Positions 33,659 through 43,583 are shown, counted from the stretch's first letter. The stretch is DNA of 64,000 nt from Bacteroidales bacterium (GCA_017617715.1 JAFZVQ010000016.1:1-64000), one strand, 5' to 3'. Notes: generated by a model from the letters alone, not told the origin. Translations and numbers: made by a program.

Positions 33659-34702
33659 CTATTTCTTCTCTATAATATATAAATGGGATGTCACTGAACG
33701 TTCACCGCCCTCGTCGGTCGGATTGTTCACGAGGTGGGTGTTGGGATCGCCTTTGCCGGCGATGCACATGGATGTGGAGCCGCCGCCGTCGAGATTGAGG
33801 GCGTACTGCGGATTGAAGTTCTTCACCAGGAAGCCGGTGACTTCCTTGGCGGTCATCCCTTCGCTGATACCGGTCCTGCGGCCGTCGATCACAATCATCA
33901 GCAGATGGTTGTTCTCGGTGGTGGCTATGGCGGTGCGGGGATGGCGGACGCCCTGATGGCGCCGGGGATCTTCGTAGTTGAGGGAATTGAGGTTGCCGGT
34001 GTAGCTCACGAAAGTCTCCCCTACCGGTTCGAAATCGTCGATCAGCATGGGAGCGCTGGTGAGTATGTTGGACCACTTGCTGGAATAATAGAAGGTGCGC
34101 TGCTCGGCTATGGTCTTGCCTTTGCCGTCGAAGCGTATGCGGGGATCCGTGCCGTTGCTGAAATAGAGGGCGCCTTCGTTCTTCCAGTTGGGGACGCTGG
34201 TGTCGCCAATATTGTTGTTGGGCATGACGGACTTGTAGCTGCCGCCCACCTTTATCACTATGGATGCCACCTCATAGCCGCCGTTCATCGAAACAATGGC
34301 ATTTTCTTCCGTGAACACCTGTGAAGCGGTGCGGCGGTCGGAATGGTAGACCAGGCCGAGCTTGTACTTCTCGGTGGTCATGTCGATGTCGGCGACGTGG
34401 ATGCGCTGCTTGGCTCCGGAAACGGATTCCGTGCCGGAGAAAATATAATACGTGATCCCGTCGGCGACGGAGGCTTTCGACCATCCGGCGCCGCTCGGGA
34501 CTACGTATTTACCGCGATTGGCATCCCATGGGCCGGGATCCTTGGGCTTGTCGGGGTCCGTGCCCTGTTGTTCAGTCTGGCCAGACGGGGTCTCGTTCTG
34601 TCCGGACGGGGTGGGCGGGGGCAGGTCGGGACCTGCCGGCTGCTTGCAGGAGAATGCCAGCAAGCAGAGGAGTATCGCCCATGAGTATGTCAATCTTTTC
34701 AT
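33659..34702 (-). CDS. Phosphodiester-glycosidase (NAGPA-type) lipoprotein
   Basis: A 347-residue lipoprotein (LAFSC, Cys 19) with a proline- and Gln-rich linker of about 35 residues (PSGQNETPSGQTEQQG), then a single NAGPA-type domain. Conserved marks are SMNGGYE, HPRTAIATTE, VIDGRRTG and QYALNLDGGGSTSM, followed by GERSVTSHLYI. It is a paralogue of the C-terminal domain of the protein at 30743. The likely role is hydrolysis of a sugar-phosphate-sugar diester at the cell surface; substrate not known. It lies in the middle of the minus-strand SusCD operon, nine bases after the 34712 gene. Confidence 0.86.
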   Translation of the reverse strand: MKRLTYSWAILLCLLAFSCKQPAGPDLPPPTPSGQNETPSGQTEQQGTDPDKPKDPGPWDANRGKYVVPSGAGWSKASVADGITYYIFSGTESVSGAKQRIHVADIDMTTEKYKLGLVYHSDRRTASQVFTEENAIVSMNGGYEVASIVIKVGGSYKSVMPNNNIGDTSVPNWKNEGALYFSNGTDPRIRFDGKGKTIAEQRTFYYSSKWSNILTSAPMLIDDFEPVGETFVSYTGNLNSLNYEDPRRHQGVRHPRTAIATTENNHLLMIVIDGRRTGISEGMTAKEVTGFLVKNFNPQYALNLDGGGSTSMCIAGKGDPNTHLVNNPTDEGGERSVTSHLYIIEKK

Positions 34703-34711
34703 CGTAATAAC

Positions 34712-36676
34712 TTATTTGAGGACAGGCAGTTCGCCGCTGAAGTCCCAGATTTCCGCACTCCAGCCGAGGGCCTGTGCGACCTGGCTGAGCGTGGCGCCGG
34801 AAGCGGCGGCCTTGCCGTGATAAGGATAATTATAGGTGGCACCTTCTACCGGGGTGACCACGAGAGGAGTAGCCTCGGAGGCGTTCTCCTGGTCGTAGAG
34901 GCCGAAGAGGTCGGAGTACTCCACGAACACCAGGTCGGCCTTGCGCATGCAGTCCGCGAGGGTGTTCTTCATGGAGGTGTAGCCGGCAATGGCACCGCCG
35001 CTGTAGTGGCTCACATCGCCGGGGGTCACGGTGTTGGCCTTGATGGACTCGTTCCATGCTATGCACTTCTCAATCACGTTGCCGGGGGCGGTGGCGTCGG
35101 GATTGCCGCTCTTCTGGTCGAGGTTGCAGTGACCTGCGATACCGGCGATGCAGAAGTTGGCTGCGACTGATGCAGTGCAGTAGCAATTGCGTATGGCAGC
35201 TCCTTCCTTTATCATACCGCCGGTGATTCCGCCGACACGCTGGTTGCCGGTGACGCTGCCGCCTACCCAGCAGTCCTCAACGGTCACAGCGGATGCGCCG
35301 ATGTAGCCGCAGAGGCCGCCGACATAGTTCTTGCCGGAGGTGACGGTGACGTCTGCCGAGCTGGCTTTTACGTTGGCGTTCGCAAGCTGGCCGAACATGC
35401 CGCCGATTCCGGTCTTGTTGCCGGTGAAGTTGACAGCTCCCTGCACGTGGACGCGGGACACTTCGGCATGCTTGTCGCCAGTGCCGGCGTAGCCGCCGAG
35501 GATACCGCAGCCGGTGTTGTTGGTGCAGTTGATCACGGCGCCAACGAACTTGACGTTGCGGCAGGCTCCGTTGAGCACGCCGAAGAAGCTCGGGTAGCTG
35601 TTGTAGTCGCAGGTGAAGCCGCTGATGGTGTGGTCGGCTCCGTCGAAGTCGATGGCCCTGTCGTACGGGCTAGCGTAATTGAGGGGCTCCCAGCCGGTGA
35701 TGCCGGACATGTCGATGTCGGCGCCGAGCTTATAGTAGCGTATGTCTCCCGCCACGAGGTCTTCCTTGATGTAGTTCATCTGCTCGGGCTTGGTGATCAC
35801 CCACGGGCTGGCCGCGGTGCCTGCGCCGCCGCTGTAACGGCCGGTGTTGTACCACATGGCTGCAGGCAGCTCAAGGACGTTGACGCAACCGGACTTGATC
35901 ACTTTCCCGGCCGGGACGGTGAGGTCGCAGAGCCAGGTGAAGTCGCCGGCGGCGACGTTGAACTGGAGGGTGGTGCCGGCAGGAATGTCGGTGTCGTGCC
36001 AGGACGTGGTGAGCCATGCCACTACGGTCTTGCTCTCGGGCAGGGCGGACTCGGTGAAGGTGACGGAGAGGGCGTCGGTCATGGTGTCGGCGTTGTCGGC
36101 GTGGAACACGGGAGCCGAAGCCTTGACGGCAAGCTTGCTGGCGATGGTGGTCTCGGCAGGAAGCGTGGCGATAATCTTGAGCACGCCGCCCTGCTTGAAC
36201 GAAGCGCCGTTCGAAGCGGCCCATGAAGGGCTGAACTCAAAGCTGCTGAAGGACTTGAGGCCCTGGAGCACTGCAAAGTACTGCAGATGGGCTTTCGAAT
36301 TGACGTTTTCCTGGGCCTGGGCATCGAACGAAAGGGCGTCGAGGGCCGACACGGACGCCATGGCAGGATAGATTATGTCAAAGCTCTCGCCGGAGACGGG
36401 GGCACCGGAGAAGGTGGCCTTCTTGGGAGTGAAGCCGGCATCTATGGCGAGCTTGGAAGAGGTCTTGCCGACCAGGGTGATGGCGTCACCTTCCTCCCAG
36501 GACCAGGAAATGCCGCCCTCCTTGTCGCCGGCGGCCACTTTGGTGACCTCGGGAAGGGAGGCGCTGACGGTGATGGTCTGCCCGGGGGCGGGAAGGTCGC
36601 GGGTTTCCTTGTTGCAGGCGCAAGCCATGGACAGTATCAGTCCAAGTGCAAGAATTGAATATACATTTGTTTTCAT
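34712..36676 (-). CDS. Fimbrillin-like / GLUG lipoprotein (654 aa)
   Basis: A lipoprotein (MACAC, Cys 21, with C19 two residues before) with a fimbrillin-like domain (TKVAAGDKEG, WSWEEGDAITLVG) to about residue 275. The linker MNYIKEDLVAGDIRYYKLGADIDMSGITGWEPLN leads to a compact GLUG helix, ending WDFSGELPVLK. The helix part (including CGILGGYAGTGDKHAEVSRVHVQG) is nearly repeated in the 36689 protein, so the two share a recent helix ancestor with different N-terminal domains. No enzyme domain. It is fourth in the SusC-SusD operon. Confidence 0.84.
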   Translation of the reverse strand: MKTNVYSILALGLILSMACACNKETRDLPAPGQTITVSASLPEVTKVAAGDKEGGISWSWEEGDAITLVGKTSSKLAIDAGFTPKKATFSGAPVSGESFDIIYPAMASVSALDALSFDAQAQENVNSKAHLQYFAVLQGLKSFSSFEFSPSWAASNGASFKQGGVLKIIATLPAETTIASKLAVKASAPVFHADNADTMTDALSVTFTESALPESKTVVAWLTTSWHDTDIPAGTTLQFNVAAGDFTWLCDLTVPAGKVIKSGCVNVLELPAAMWYNTGRYSGGAGTAASPWVITKPEQMNYIKEDLVAGDIRYYKLGADIDMSGITGWEPLNYASPYDRAIDFDGADHTISGFTCDYNSYPSFFGVLNGACRNVKFVGAVINCTNNTGCGILGGYAGTGDKHAEVSRVHVQGAVNFTGNKTGIGGMFGQLANANVKASSADVTVTSGKNYVGGLCGYIGASAVTVEDCWVGGSVTGNQRVGGITGGMIKEGAAIRNCYCTASVAANFCIAGIAGHCNLDQKSGNPDATAPGNVIEKCIAWNESIKANTVTPGDVSHYSGGAIAGYTSMKNTLADCMRKADLVFVEYSDLFGLYDQENASEATPLVVTPVEGATYNYPYHGKAAASGATLSQVAQALGWSAEIWDFSGELPVLK

Positions 36677-36688
36677 ACCGGCTTGTGC

Positions 36689-38449
36689 TTAGTTGAGTTT
36701 GTTGTCGTCGTAGTCTCCTATCTGGCCTTCACCGTGGACATCCTCTACCGGAGTGTATGAAGCATCGGGCCTGATGACGGGCTGTTCGCCGCTGAAATCC
36801 CAGATTTCCGGGCTCCAGCCGATTTCCTGCGCAAGCTGCGAAAGGGTCTTGCCTGCAGGGGCGGCCTTGCCGTGGTAGGGGAAGTTGTAGCTGCTGCCCT
36901 CGACCTTCTTGATCATGACGGGCGAGGAGGGAGAGCTGTTCTCCTGGTCGTAGAGAGTGAATGCATCCGAATAGTCGCGGAATTCCAGGTCGGCGCGGCG
37001 GAAGCAGTTGGCGTAGGTGTTGTGGGTGGAGCCGTAGGCCACGATGGCGCCGGACGAATAGTAGTCGTTGCCGGTGAGGTCCACATTGCCTTCACCCAGG
37101 TAGGTGCGGGTCTTTATTTCCTTCTGCCATGCGATGCATCCGCTGATGATGTCGCCGGGCATGCGGGTGTCGTTGTCGCCCGCCTTGTCCTGGTTGCAGT
37201 GGCCCACGATGCCGCCGACGGAACGGAGGCAGCCGTATTCGATGGTGCCGTCATCCTTTGTGATGAACATATCGGCCACGCAGTAGCAGTTCTCGATGGA
37301 GTCGTTGTCGCCGTTGACGCCGCCGGTGATGCCGCCGACGCGCTGGTCGCCCCTGATGGAGCCGCCGACCCAGCAGTCCTTGATGTGGTTGCCTTCGCCG
37401 GAGCTGGTGTTCTTGGTGTAGCCGCAAAGGCCGCCGACGTAGTTCTTGCCGGAATAGACGTTGCATTCTGCGGAACTGGCGCAGATGTTGGCGTTCGCCA
37501 CCGTGCCGAACATGCCGCCGACGCCGGTCTTGTTGCCGGTCAGGGTCACGTTGCCGTGGACATGGACGCGCATCACTTCAGCATGGATTGCGCCGGTGCC
37601 TGCATAGCCGCCGAGGATGCCGCAGCCGGAATCGGCGCTGCAGTCGATGGAAGCGTCGCGGAAGGTGACGTCGTGGCAGTAGCCGTTGAGCACGCCGAAG
37701 AAGCTCGGGTAGCTGGTGTACTCGCAGTGGAAGTTGGAAATGGTGTGGCCTGCGCCGTCGAAGTCGATCTCCTTGTCGTACGGGCTGCCGGCGTTGAGCG
37801 GTATCCAGTTGATACCGGTCATGTCGATGTCGGCGGTCATGCGGAAGTAGACCTTCTCTTCAGCACTGAGCCTTTCGCTCATCTTCAGCATGTCTTCCGG
37901 AGTGGCCAGGATGTAGGGATACTCAGCCGAGCCGTCGCCTCCCTCGGGGCCGGTGTTGACCTGGATGACGCGGAGATAGGCCACGGGTTCGGCCGAAAGG
38001 GCCCAGTTGTCCGTGCCGGTGACCTTGTCCAGGGTGATGGGAAGCAGGTATGTCTTGTTGTCTTCGAGCCCGATTGCGGAAATGCGCAGCTTGGCTGTGG
38101 TGGACAATTTGTTGTAGCGGGGAAGCATGACCTCGCCCTTGGTGAACAGGAACGCCGAAGACGGCAGGATTTCGTAGTCCGTGCCATTCTTGCTGTTGTA
38201 GGATGCCACGGCATCGGGATCCACCTTGAACGTCATGGTCATGTACATATCGGACACTTCTTCGGCGCACACGTTCACGTCGAAAGACTTTGACTTGCCG
38301 GCGAGCAGTTCGACGACCTCGGAAGAGGCGGGAATGCTGGTGTAGAATACGCCCTTCATCTTGGAGACGGGAGCATCAGGAGTCTTCATGCAGGAGAAGA
38401 CGGACACCGCAAGCGCGATCAGAATGATGTATGATAATATTTTCTTCAT
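36689..38449 (-). CDS. BT_3987-like (DUF1735) / GLUG lipoprotein (586 aa)
   Basis: A lipoprotein (SVFSC, Cys 20). Residues about 30-165 match the BT_3987-like (DUF1735) domain common in proteins encoded after SusD: VVELLAGKSKSFDVNV, PDAVASYNSKNGTDYEILP and YLLPITLDKVTGTD. A GLUG helix with the same turns as the 34712 protein follows, and a charged tail (QIGDYDDNKLN) closes the chain. In SusCD loci this position usually encodes a surface glycan-binding protein, and binding the operon's ligand is the best guess. Twelve bases separate it from SusD and from the next gene. Confidence 0.84.
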   Translation of the reverse strand: MKKILSYIILIALAVSVFSCMKTPDAPVSKMKGVFYTSIPASSEVVELLAGKSKSFDVNVCAEEVSDMYMTMTFKVDPDAVASYNSKNGTDYEILPSSAFLFTKGEVMLPRYNKLSTTAKLRISAIGLEDNKTYLLPITLDKVTGTDNWALSAEPVAYLRVIQVNTGPEGGDGSAEYPYILATPEDMLKMSERLSAEEKVYFRMTADIDMTGINWIPLNAGSPYDKEIDFDGAGHTISNFHCEYTSYPSFFGVLNGYCHDVTFRDASIDCSADSGCGILGGYAGTGAIHAEVMRVHVHGNVTLTGNKTGVGGMFGTVANANICASSAECNVYSGKNYVGGLCGYTKNTSSGEGNHIKDCWVGGSIRGDQRVGGITGGVNGDNDSIENCYCVADMFITKDDGTIEYGCLRSVGGIVGHCNQDKAGDNDTRMPGDIISGCIAWQKEIKTRTYLGEGNVDLTGNDYYSSGAIVAYGSTHNTYANCFRRADLEFRDYSDAFTLYDQENSSPSSPVMIKKVEGSSYNFPYHGKAAPAGKTLSQLAQEIGWSPEIWDFSGEQPVIRPDASYTPVEDVHGEGQIGDYDDNKLN

Positions 38450-38461
38450 GGTGCCGGGTGT

Positions 38462-40264
38462 TTAGAATGTTAAACCGTCATCCCAGCCGGGGTTCTGGGT
38501 AAGAGTGCCGCCGGTGAGGTTGCGGTCGTCGGTAGGAATCGGATAAAGGTAATCCCTGTTTTCGTTCCAGGTGCGGGAGATGTCGCTGTGGAGGAGGATC
38601 AGGCCGGACGTGCCATTGGAAAGGACAACTTCGGTGCCGAGCTTCTTGGCCACAGGAGCTTTGGTGGAAGACGCGCTTGAGAACACCTCGAAATCGAGGT
38701 TGCCGTCGCCGTCGAGGTCATATCCGCCTTCGCCGGGAATGTACATGCCGTAGAAAGGAGCCTCGAAGACCTTGCCTTCCTTCCAGCGCATGAGGTCGTA
38801 GTAGCGGTGGCCTTCCTGGCAGAGCTCTATGGCGCGCTCTCGGCGTATCTCGAGTATGACGCCCTTGTTGGGGTCGGACTGGAGGACGGAGCAGGTGTAG
38901 CCGCCGTAGGCGGGGTCGGTCAGGAATGCGTCGGGGTTGCCGTTGGCGGCAGCCAGGTCGAGATGAGGCATGCCGGCGCGGTCGCGGAGCTTATTGATGG
39001 TGGCGTCGAGGTCGGTCTGGGTGAGCTTGCCTGCTTCGGCAAGGGCTTCAGCGAGGTTGAGGTAGATCTCGCCCGCGCGGAATATAATGAGGTCGACGTC
39101 GCAGTTGTTGTACTGGTCCTGGTCGAGGGTGGTCACGTACTTGTCGGGGTGGTAGCCCGTGAAGGAGACCTTGAGGTCGGGGGCGGTGAGAGTGGTCTCT
39201 CCCATGCGCTTGTAGCCGGGGGTGCGGATGGACATGGCCAGACGGGGGTCACGGTCCTTGGTCTCCTCGGCGAAGGTCATCTTATCCCAGCCGGCCTTGT
39301 CGGTGAAGCGGGAGCCGTCCTTGCAGAGGTAGCTGGCCACGAGTTTCTTGGTCATGGCGGGGCATCCCATGGAACCGGCGGTCATGGTGTTGCCGGCGCT
39401 GTGGACGACGCTGTAGGCCCTGTTGTAGTTGCGGGCAAGAATCACCTCGTCGATGAGAGTGCTGGCGTCATTGGAATGGAAGAGCTCGAAGTAGCCGTCC
39501 TTGCCGTTGCCCAGGTGCAGGCTGTAGCCGCTGGTCTGGAGGAATTCCCCGGACACCTTGGCGCACTCGTCGAGATACCAGGTGTATGGCTTGGCATCGG
39601 CCGGAAGGGTGGAGAGTGCAGGGTCGCCCGCGTGGTACTTGCGGAAGGTGCCTTCGAACAGGAGCATGCAGGACTTGAGGGCCATGGCGGTCCACTTGGT
39701 CACTTCATAGGCGCTCTTGGCGGTGGGGAGGTTATCGATTGCGAAATCCAGGTCCTCGATCATCTTGTCCACTATCAGCTCGCGGCTGTCGCGGGGACGG
39801 TTGAGCTGTTCGGTCTCGGTGGAGCCGATGGTCTTGTCGTACCAGGGCACGTCGCCGAAGCGCTTGACCTTGTTGAAATAGAAATATGCACGGAAGAAGC
39901 GGGCCAGGGCCTCATAGTGGACGCGGGCTTCTTCATCCTTGCAGTTGGGGATGTATTCCAGAAGGGTGTTGATGTTGCGGAGGGCGCCCCAGCTCCAGCC
40001 GCTGCCGGATGCGGGGATGGTGCGTTTGCCCATGCCCTCGGTGGACATGTTGTTCTGGGTGTAGTGGTCGTCGTTGGCGATATAGAGTTCGGAACTGGGG
40101 AACGCTTCATAGAACACGATGGAGAAAGCCTTGAGCTCACTCTCGCTCTTGAAGAAGGTGTCCGAAGTAAGCCTGTCCTTGGGGACGGCGTCCAGAAGGT
40201 CGTCACAGCCGGTAAAAGCGAACCCGGCAAGCACTAACAGAATAGGGAATAATATCTTTTTCAT
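38462..40264 (-). CDS. SusD/RagB-family nutrient-binding lipoprotein
   Basis: A 600-residue surface lipoprotein that works as the lid of its SusC transporter, binding the ligand for import. It has a lipobox near TGC, followed by DDLLDAVPKDRLTSDTFFKSE, the typical SusD N-terminus. TPR-like helices (ALARFFRAYFYFNKVKRFGDVPWYD) and the C-terminal SusD signature (LEIRRERAIELCQEGHRYYDLMRW) follow. The preferred start is ATG 40264, which gives a normal lipoprotein signal; an in-frame ATG lies four codons upstream, three bases before the SusC stop. No ligand can be inferred from sequence. Confidence 0.93.
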   Translation of the reverse strand: MKKILFPILLVLAGFAFTGCDDLLDAVPKDRLTSDTFFKSESELKAFSIVFYEAFPSSELYIANDDHYTQNNMSTEGMGKRTIPASGSGWSWGALRNINTLLEYIPNCKDEEARVHYEALARFFRAYFYFNKVKRFGDVPWYDKTIGSTETEQLNRPRDSRELIVDKMIEDLDFAIDNLPTAKSAYEVTKWTAMALKSCMLLFEGTFRKYHAGDPALSTLPADAKPYTWYLDECAKVSGEFLQTSGYSLHLGNGKDGYFELFHSNDASTLIDEVILARNYNRAYSVVHSAGNTMTAGSMGCPAMTKKLVASYLCKDGSRFTDKAGWDKMTFAEETKDRDPRLAMSIRTPGYKRMGETTLTAPDLKVSFTGYHPDKYVTTLDQDQYNNCDVDLIIFRAGEIYLNLAEALAEAGKLTQTDLDATINKLRDRAGMPHLDLAAANGNPDAFLTDPAYGGYTCSVLQSDPNKGVILEIRRERAIELCQEGHRYYDLMRWKEGKVFEAPFYGMYIPGEGGYDLDGDGNLDFEVFSSASSTKAPVAKKLGTEVVLSNGTSGLILLHSDISRTWNENRDYLYPIPTDDRNLTGGTLTQNPGWDDGLTF

Positions 40265-40276
40265 TGCAGGATTCAT

Positions 40277-43200
40277 TTAGAGGGTGATGTCGAGACCAAA
40301 GATAAAGCTCTTCTGCCAGGGATAGAGGCGGAGGTTGCCGCCGGTCATTGCCATTTCCGGATCCACGAAGTCGCCGTGGAGGCCGGGAGCAAAGTAGAAG
40401 AGGTTCTCACCGGTGAAGTAGAAGCGAAGCTTCGCAATGGACACTTTCTTGGTGAGCTTTTCGGGAAGGGTGTAGCCGAATACGAGGTTCTTGAGCCTCA
40501 GGTAGCCTATATTCTGGAGGTAACGGTCGTTGGCCACACCAAGGGGACGGTTGGCGTTCATTGCCACGTAACCTCTCGGACGGGGATAGTATGCGTCGGG
40601 GTTCTCCTCACTCCAGCAGTCGTTCAGGAAATTCCTCGGAATGAAAGTCTGATAAGGACGTGCATAGAGGAACCAGAACGAACGGGCGTCGGCTGCCGGA
40701 TACCAGTCCATGTGGCCGATACCCTGGAAGAATACGGAAAAGTCGAAGCCGCTCCAGGAGGCGTTGAGGTTGACACCGTAGTTGTAGCGGGGCTGGCTGT
40801 TGCCGATGACCTGCCAGTCGCCGCTGTCGCCCACCTTCTCGGCGCCCTTGTTGATGGCGCCGTCGCCGTCGAGGTCGGCGAACTTCATGTCGCCGGCGAA
40901 GAGGCCCTGCGGGAAGATCTGGGCGTCGTTGACCTTGGACTGGTCCACGGTGTAGCTCTTGGCTTCTTCATCCGTGGCAAAGAGGCCGTCGACGTGGTAG
41001 CCCCAGATGTCGCCGTATTTCTGGCCCACCCAGTAGGTCTTGGCGAAGAGCTTGTCGGGGTTGTTGAAGCGGGTGATGTGGGACACATAGTCGCTGAACA
41101 CCACGCTTGCGCCGTAGTTGAAGGGTTTGGCGCCTAGCTTGAAGGAGTCCCTCCAGCCAAGGGTGAACTCGTAACCCATGGTGCGGAGGTCGGCCACATT
41201 CTCCTTCGGGGAGGATGCGCCGTAGACGGCAGGCAGGGCCTCGCCGGCGGTGAGCATGTCCTTAGTGTCGCGGATGTAACCTTCGGCGCTGAACTCAAGA
41301 CGGTTGCCGAGGAAGGCCATGTCGAGACCGAGGTTGCTCTGGATGGAGCGCTCCCAGGTGAGGCCGGAGGAAACCGGCGCGGACAGGGAGGCCTGGGGCA
41401 GGTTGGCTCCGCCGAGGAGGTATGAGGACTTGCCGTCGGTGGAGACGGTGCGGATGGCGGGATAGTAAGAGCTCATCTGCTGGTTGCCGAGCTGGCCGTA
41501 GGAGAAGCGGATCTTGGCGTTGTCCCACCAGGTCTTGAGGGGCTCGAAGAACGGCTCCTCGGAGATTCTCCAACCGAGGGAGACGGATGGTGAAAAGACC
41601 CAGCGGCTGCCGCGCAGGAAGCGGGAAGAGCCGTCGTAACGGGCGTTGAGTTCCAGGAGGTATCGGCCCATGTAGTCGTAGTTGATACGGGTGAAGTAGC
41701 CGGCTGTCTTGAGCTCGTTCTGGCCACCGGAAGTCTCCATGCGCTTCTTGCCGTCGGGATCTGCCGGGTCGGCGCCCACGAGATCCTGGTCGTTGAGCTC
41801 GGTGGAGTAGAGGTTGTAGCCCACGAGGCCGAGGTCCTTGATCCAGCGGGTTTCGTAGTTGACACCGGCCATGACCTTGAAGTTATGGGCGGCGGCAATG
41901 CTGGCCTGGTAGGTGGCGTAGAGGTTGTAGGCCTGGTAGATGTTGGTGTTGGCGCTTTCAGTGAGCTTGTCGATGAACACGCCGTCGGTCTTTTCCACGT
42001 ACTCCAGGGGATACTGGGAGTACTCGCCTGCGACGGCACGGTTCAGGTAGCGGTTGTACTTGAGCGTGTAGGTGTAGTCGCCCTTGATGGAGAGGCCCTT
42101 CACGGGAGTGAGGGTGAAGTCCACGGTCTCGCTGATGTTGTCGACGTTGTCTTTGTTGTAGAAGTCGGCGTCGAGAATCATGAGGAGGCCGTCCATGAGC
42201 TGGTAGCCGTTGTATTTGGTGGCCCATACGTTGCTGCCGTCAGGGTTGGTGGCGGGATAGCTGGCGAGGGCGTGGACGGTACTCTTGGCGAAGTTGTTGT
42301 TGATACCGCTCTGGCCGGGATAGAAGTAGGCGCTGTTGAAGTAGCTGGTGTTGGAGCCTATGCGCAGCCAGTCGGTCACGTCGAAGGATATTTTGGCGCG
42401 TAGGTTGACCCTCTTGTAGTTGTCGGGGTTCTCCCTGAACATACCCTGCTCGTAGGTGTAGCCGCCGGACACCATGTAATTGACGGCGTTGGTGCCGCCG
42501 CTCATGGTGACGGAGTGGCTGGTGGTGGGCTTGATGTCGTTGTAGAGGACGTGGTACCAGTCGGTGTTGGCGTAGTAGTTATACACGTCCCTGCCGTTTT
42601 CCTGGGAGATGACGACCCAGGGGCGCTCGGGATTCTCCGTCACGTCGCCGCGGCGGGCCCAGAGCTGCTCCATGTCGTAGTCGGAGTAGTTGGCGTATTT
42701 GGTGCCGGGGCTGTATGTGGCCCAGAAAAGGTTGTTGAGATAGACGGAATCGTAGCCGCGGGTCTCGTAGTCAGTCGATGTGGTGGGGGCGGTGACACCG
42801 TAGCGGCCGCTGTAGGTCACTTTGGCACGGCCGTCCTTTTCCTTGCTGCCGCTCTTGGTGGTCACGAGCACGACGCCGGCGGAACCCTTGGCTCCATAGA
42901 TTGCAGCCGCGGCGGCATCCTTGATGACGGAGATGTTGTCCACGTCCACCGGGTTGATGTACTGGATGTCGCCTTCCACGCCGTCAATGAGGACCAGCGG
43001 AGAGCCGCCGTTGATGGAGTTCCAGCCGCGGATGTTCAGCGTGGCGGCCTGGCCGGGACGGCCGGAGCCGGAGGTGACGTTGAGGCCGGGGACGGAACCC
43101 TGCAGCATGTGGCCCACATCGAGTGCGGAACGGTCCTGGAGGGACTCGGATTTAATCACGGAGACGGCACCGGTGAGGTTGGTCTTCTTCTGGGTGCCAT

Positions 43201-43519
43201 AGCCGATTGCCACGGCATCCTCAAGCATGAAGCTGTCTTCCTCGAGGGTGATGGCGAGATTGCTCCTGCCGGCGACGGGGACCCGGAGGGTCTTGTAGCC
43301 GAGGGCTGAAATCTCCAGCACCGCGTCGGAAGGGACGGAAATGGAGAATGCTCCATCGAGGTCTGTCACTGCATTGGCTCCGCCGGACTGCACCACGGCT
43401 CCGATCACGGGACCGGTGGAGTCCACGACGGTGCCGGTGACTGTTTGCTTCTGGGCAAACACGGTCGCCGTCAGGCAGATCAGCGTGACAAATAAGGTTA
43501 ATAGTTTTTTCTTCAGCAT
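40277..43519 (-). CDS. SusC/RagA-family TonB-dependent transporter
   Basis: A 1080-residue outer-membrane transporter powered by TonB. It has a signal peptide (ATVFAQ), then a carboxypeptidase-regulatory-like domain (QTVTGTVVDSTGPVIGAVV). The plug begins AIGYGTQKKTNLTGAV and contains LNIRGWNSINGGSPLVLIDGVEG. A beta-barrel with the SusC C-terminal pattern (LRFYFTGENLF, PWQKSFIFGLDITL) completes it. The ATG at 43519 is the only reasonable start. It is first in the minus-strand operon. A -7 box TATTTTTG at 43553-43560 lies 33 bases upstream, in the short divergent gap to the metallophosphoesterase. Confidence 0.95.
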   Translation of the reverse strand: MLKKKLLTLFVTLICLTATVFAQKQTVTGTVVDSTGPVIGAVVQSGGANAVTDLDGAFSISVPSDAVLEISALGYKTLRVPVAGRSNLAITLEEDSFMLEDAVAIGYGTQKKTNLTGAVSVIKSESLQDRSALDVGHMLQGSVPGLNVTSGSGRPGQAATLNIRGWNSINGGSPLVLIDGVEGDIQYINPVDVDNISVIKDAAAAAIYGAKGSAGVVLVTTKSGSKEKDGRAKVTYSGRYGVTAPTTSTDYETRGYDSVYLNNLFWATYSPGTKYANYSDYDMEQLWARRGDVTENPERPWVVISQENGRDVYNYYANTDWYHVLYNDIKPTTSHSVTMSGGTNAVNYMVSGGYTYEQGMFRENPDNYKRVNLRAKISFDVTDWLRIGSNTSYFNSAYFYPGQSGINNNFAKSTVHALASYPATNPDGSNVWATKYNGYQLMDGLLMILDADFYNKDNVDNISETVDFTLTPVKGLSIKGDYTYTLKYNRYLNRAVAGEYSQYPLEYVEKTDGVFIDKLTESANTNIYQAYNLYATYQASIAAAHNFKVMAGVNYETRWIKDLGLVGYNLYSTELNDQDLVGADPADPDGKKRMETSGGQNELKTAGYFTRINYDYMGRYLLELNARYDGSSRFLRGSRWVFSPSVSLGWRISEEPFFEPLKTWWDNAKIRFSYGQLGNQQMSSYYPAIRTVSTDGKSSYLLGGANLPQASLSAPVSSGLTWERSIQSNLGLDMAFLGNRLEFSAEGYIRDTKDMLTAGEALPAVYGASSPKENVADLRTMGYEFTLGWRDSFKLGAKPFNYGASVVFSDYVSHITRFNNPDKLFAKTYWVGQKYGDIWGYHVDGLFATDEEAKSYTVDQSKVNDAQIFPQGLFAGDMKFADLDGDGAINKGAEKVGDSGDWQVIGNSQPRYNYGVNLNASWSGFDFSVFFQGIGHMDWYPAADARSFWFLYARPYQTFIPRNFLNDCWSEENPDAYYPRPRGYVAMNANRPLGVANDRYLQNIGYLRLKNLVFGYTLPEKLTKKVSIAKLRFYFTGENLFYFAPGLHGDFVDPEMAMTGGNLRLYPWQKSFIFGLDITL

Positions 43520-43552
43520 ATTTGGAAAATTAGATAGTTATCCATAATCGTA

Positions 43553-43560
43553 CAAAAATA
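43553..43560 (-). promoter_or_regulatory. Putative -7 box for the first SusCD operon
   Basis: Minus strand TATTTTTG fits TAnnTTTG and lies 33 bases before the SusC ATG. No good -33 TTTG is seen at the right distance, so an activator may be needed, as is usual for SusCD loci. Confidence 0.5.
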
Positions 43561-43583
43561 GCAATTTTTCGAGAATTTTTGCA

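Noticed and set aside
28251..33682. Long plus-strand frames opposite the GLUG lipoproteins (28251-29081, 31418-33682)
   Set aside because: Low-complexity Ala/Gly/Val-rich translations antisense to real lipoprotein genes.
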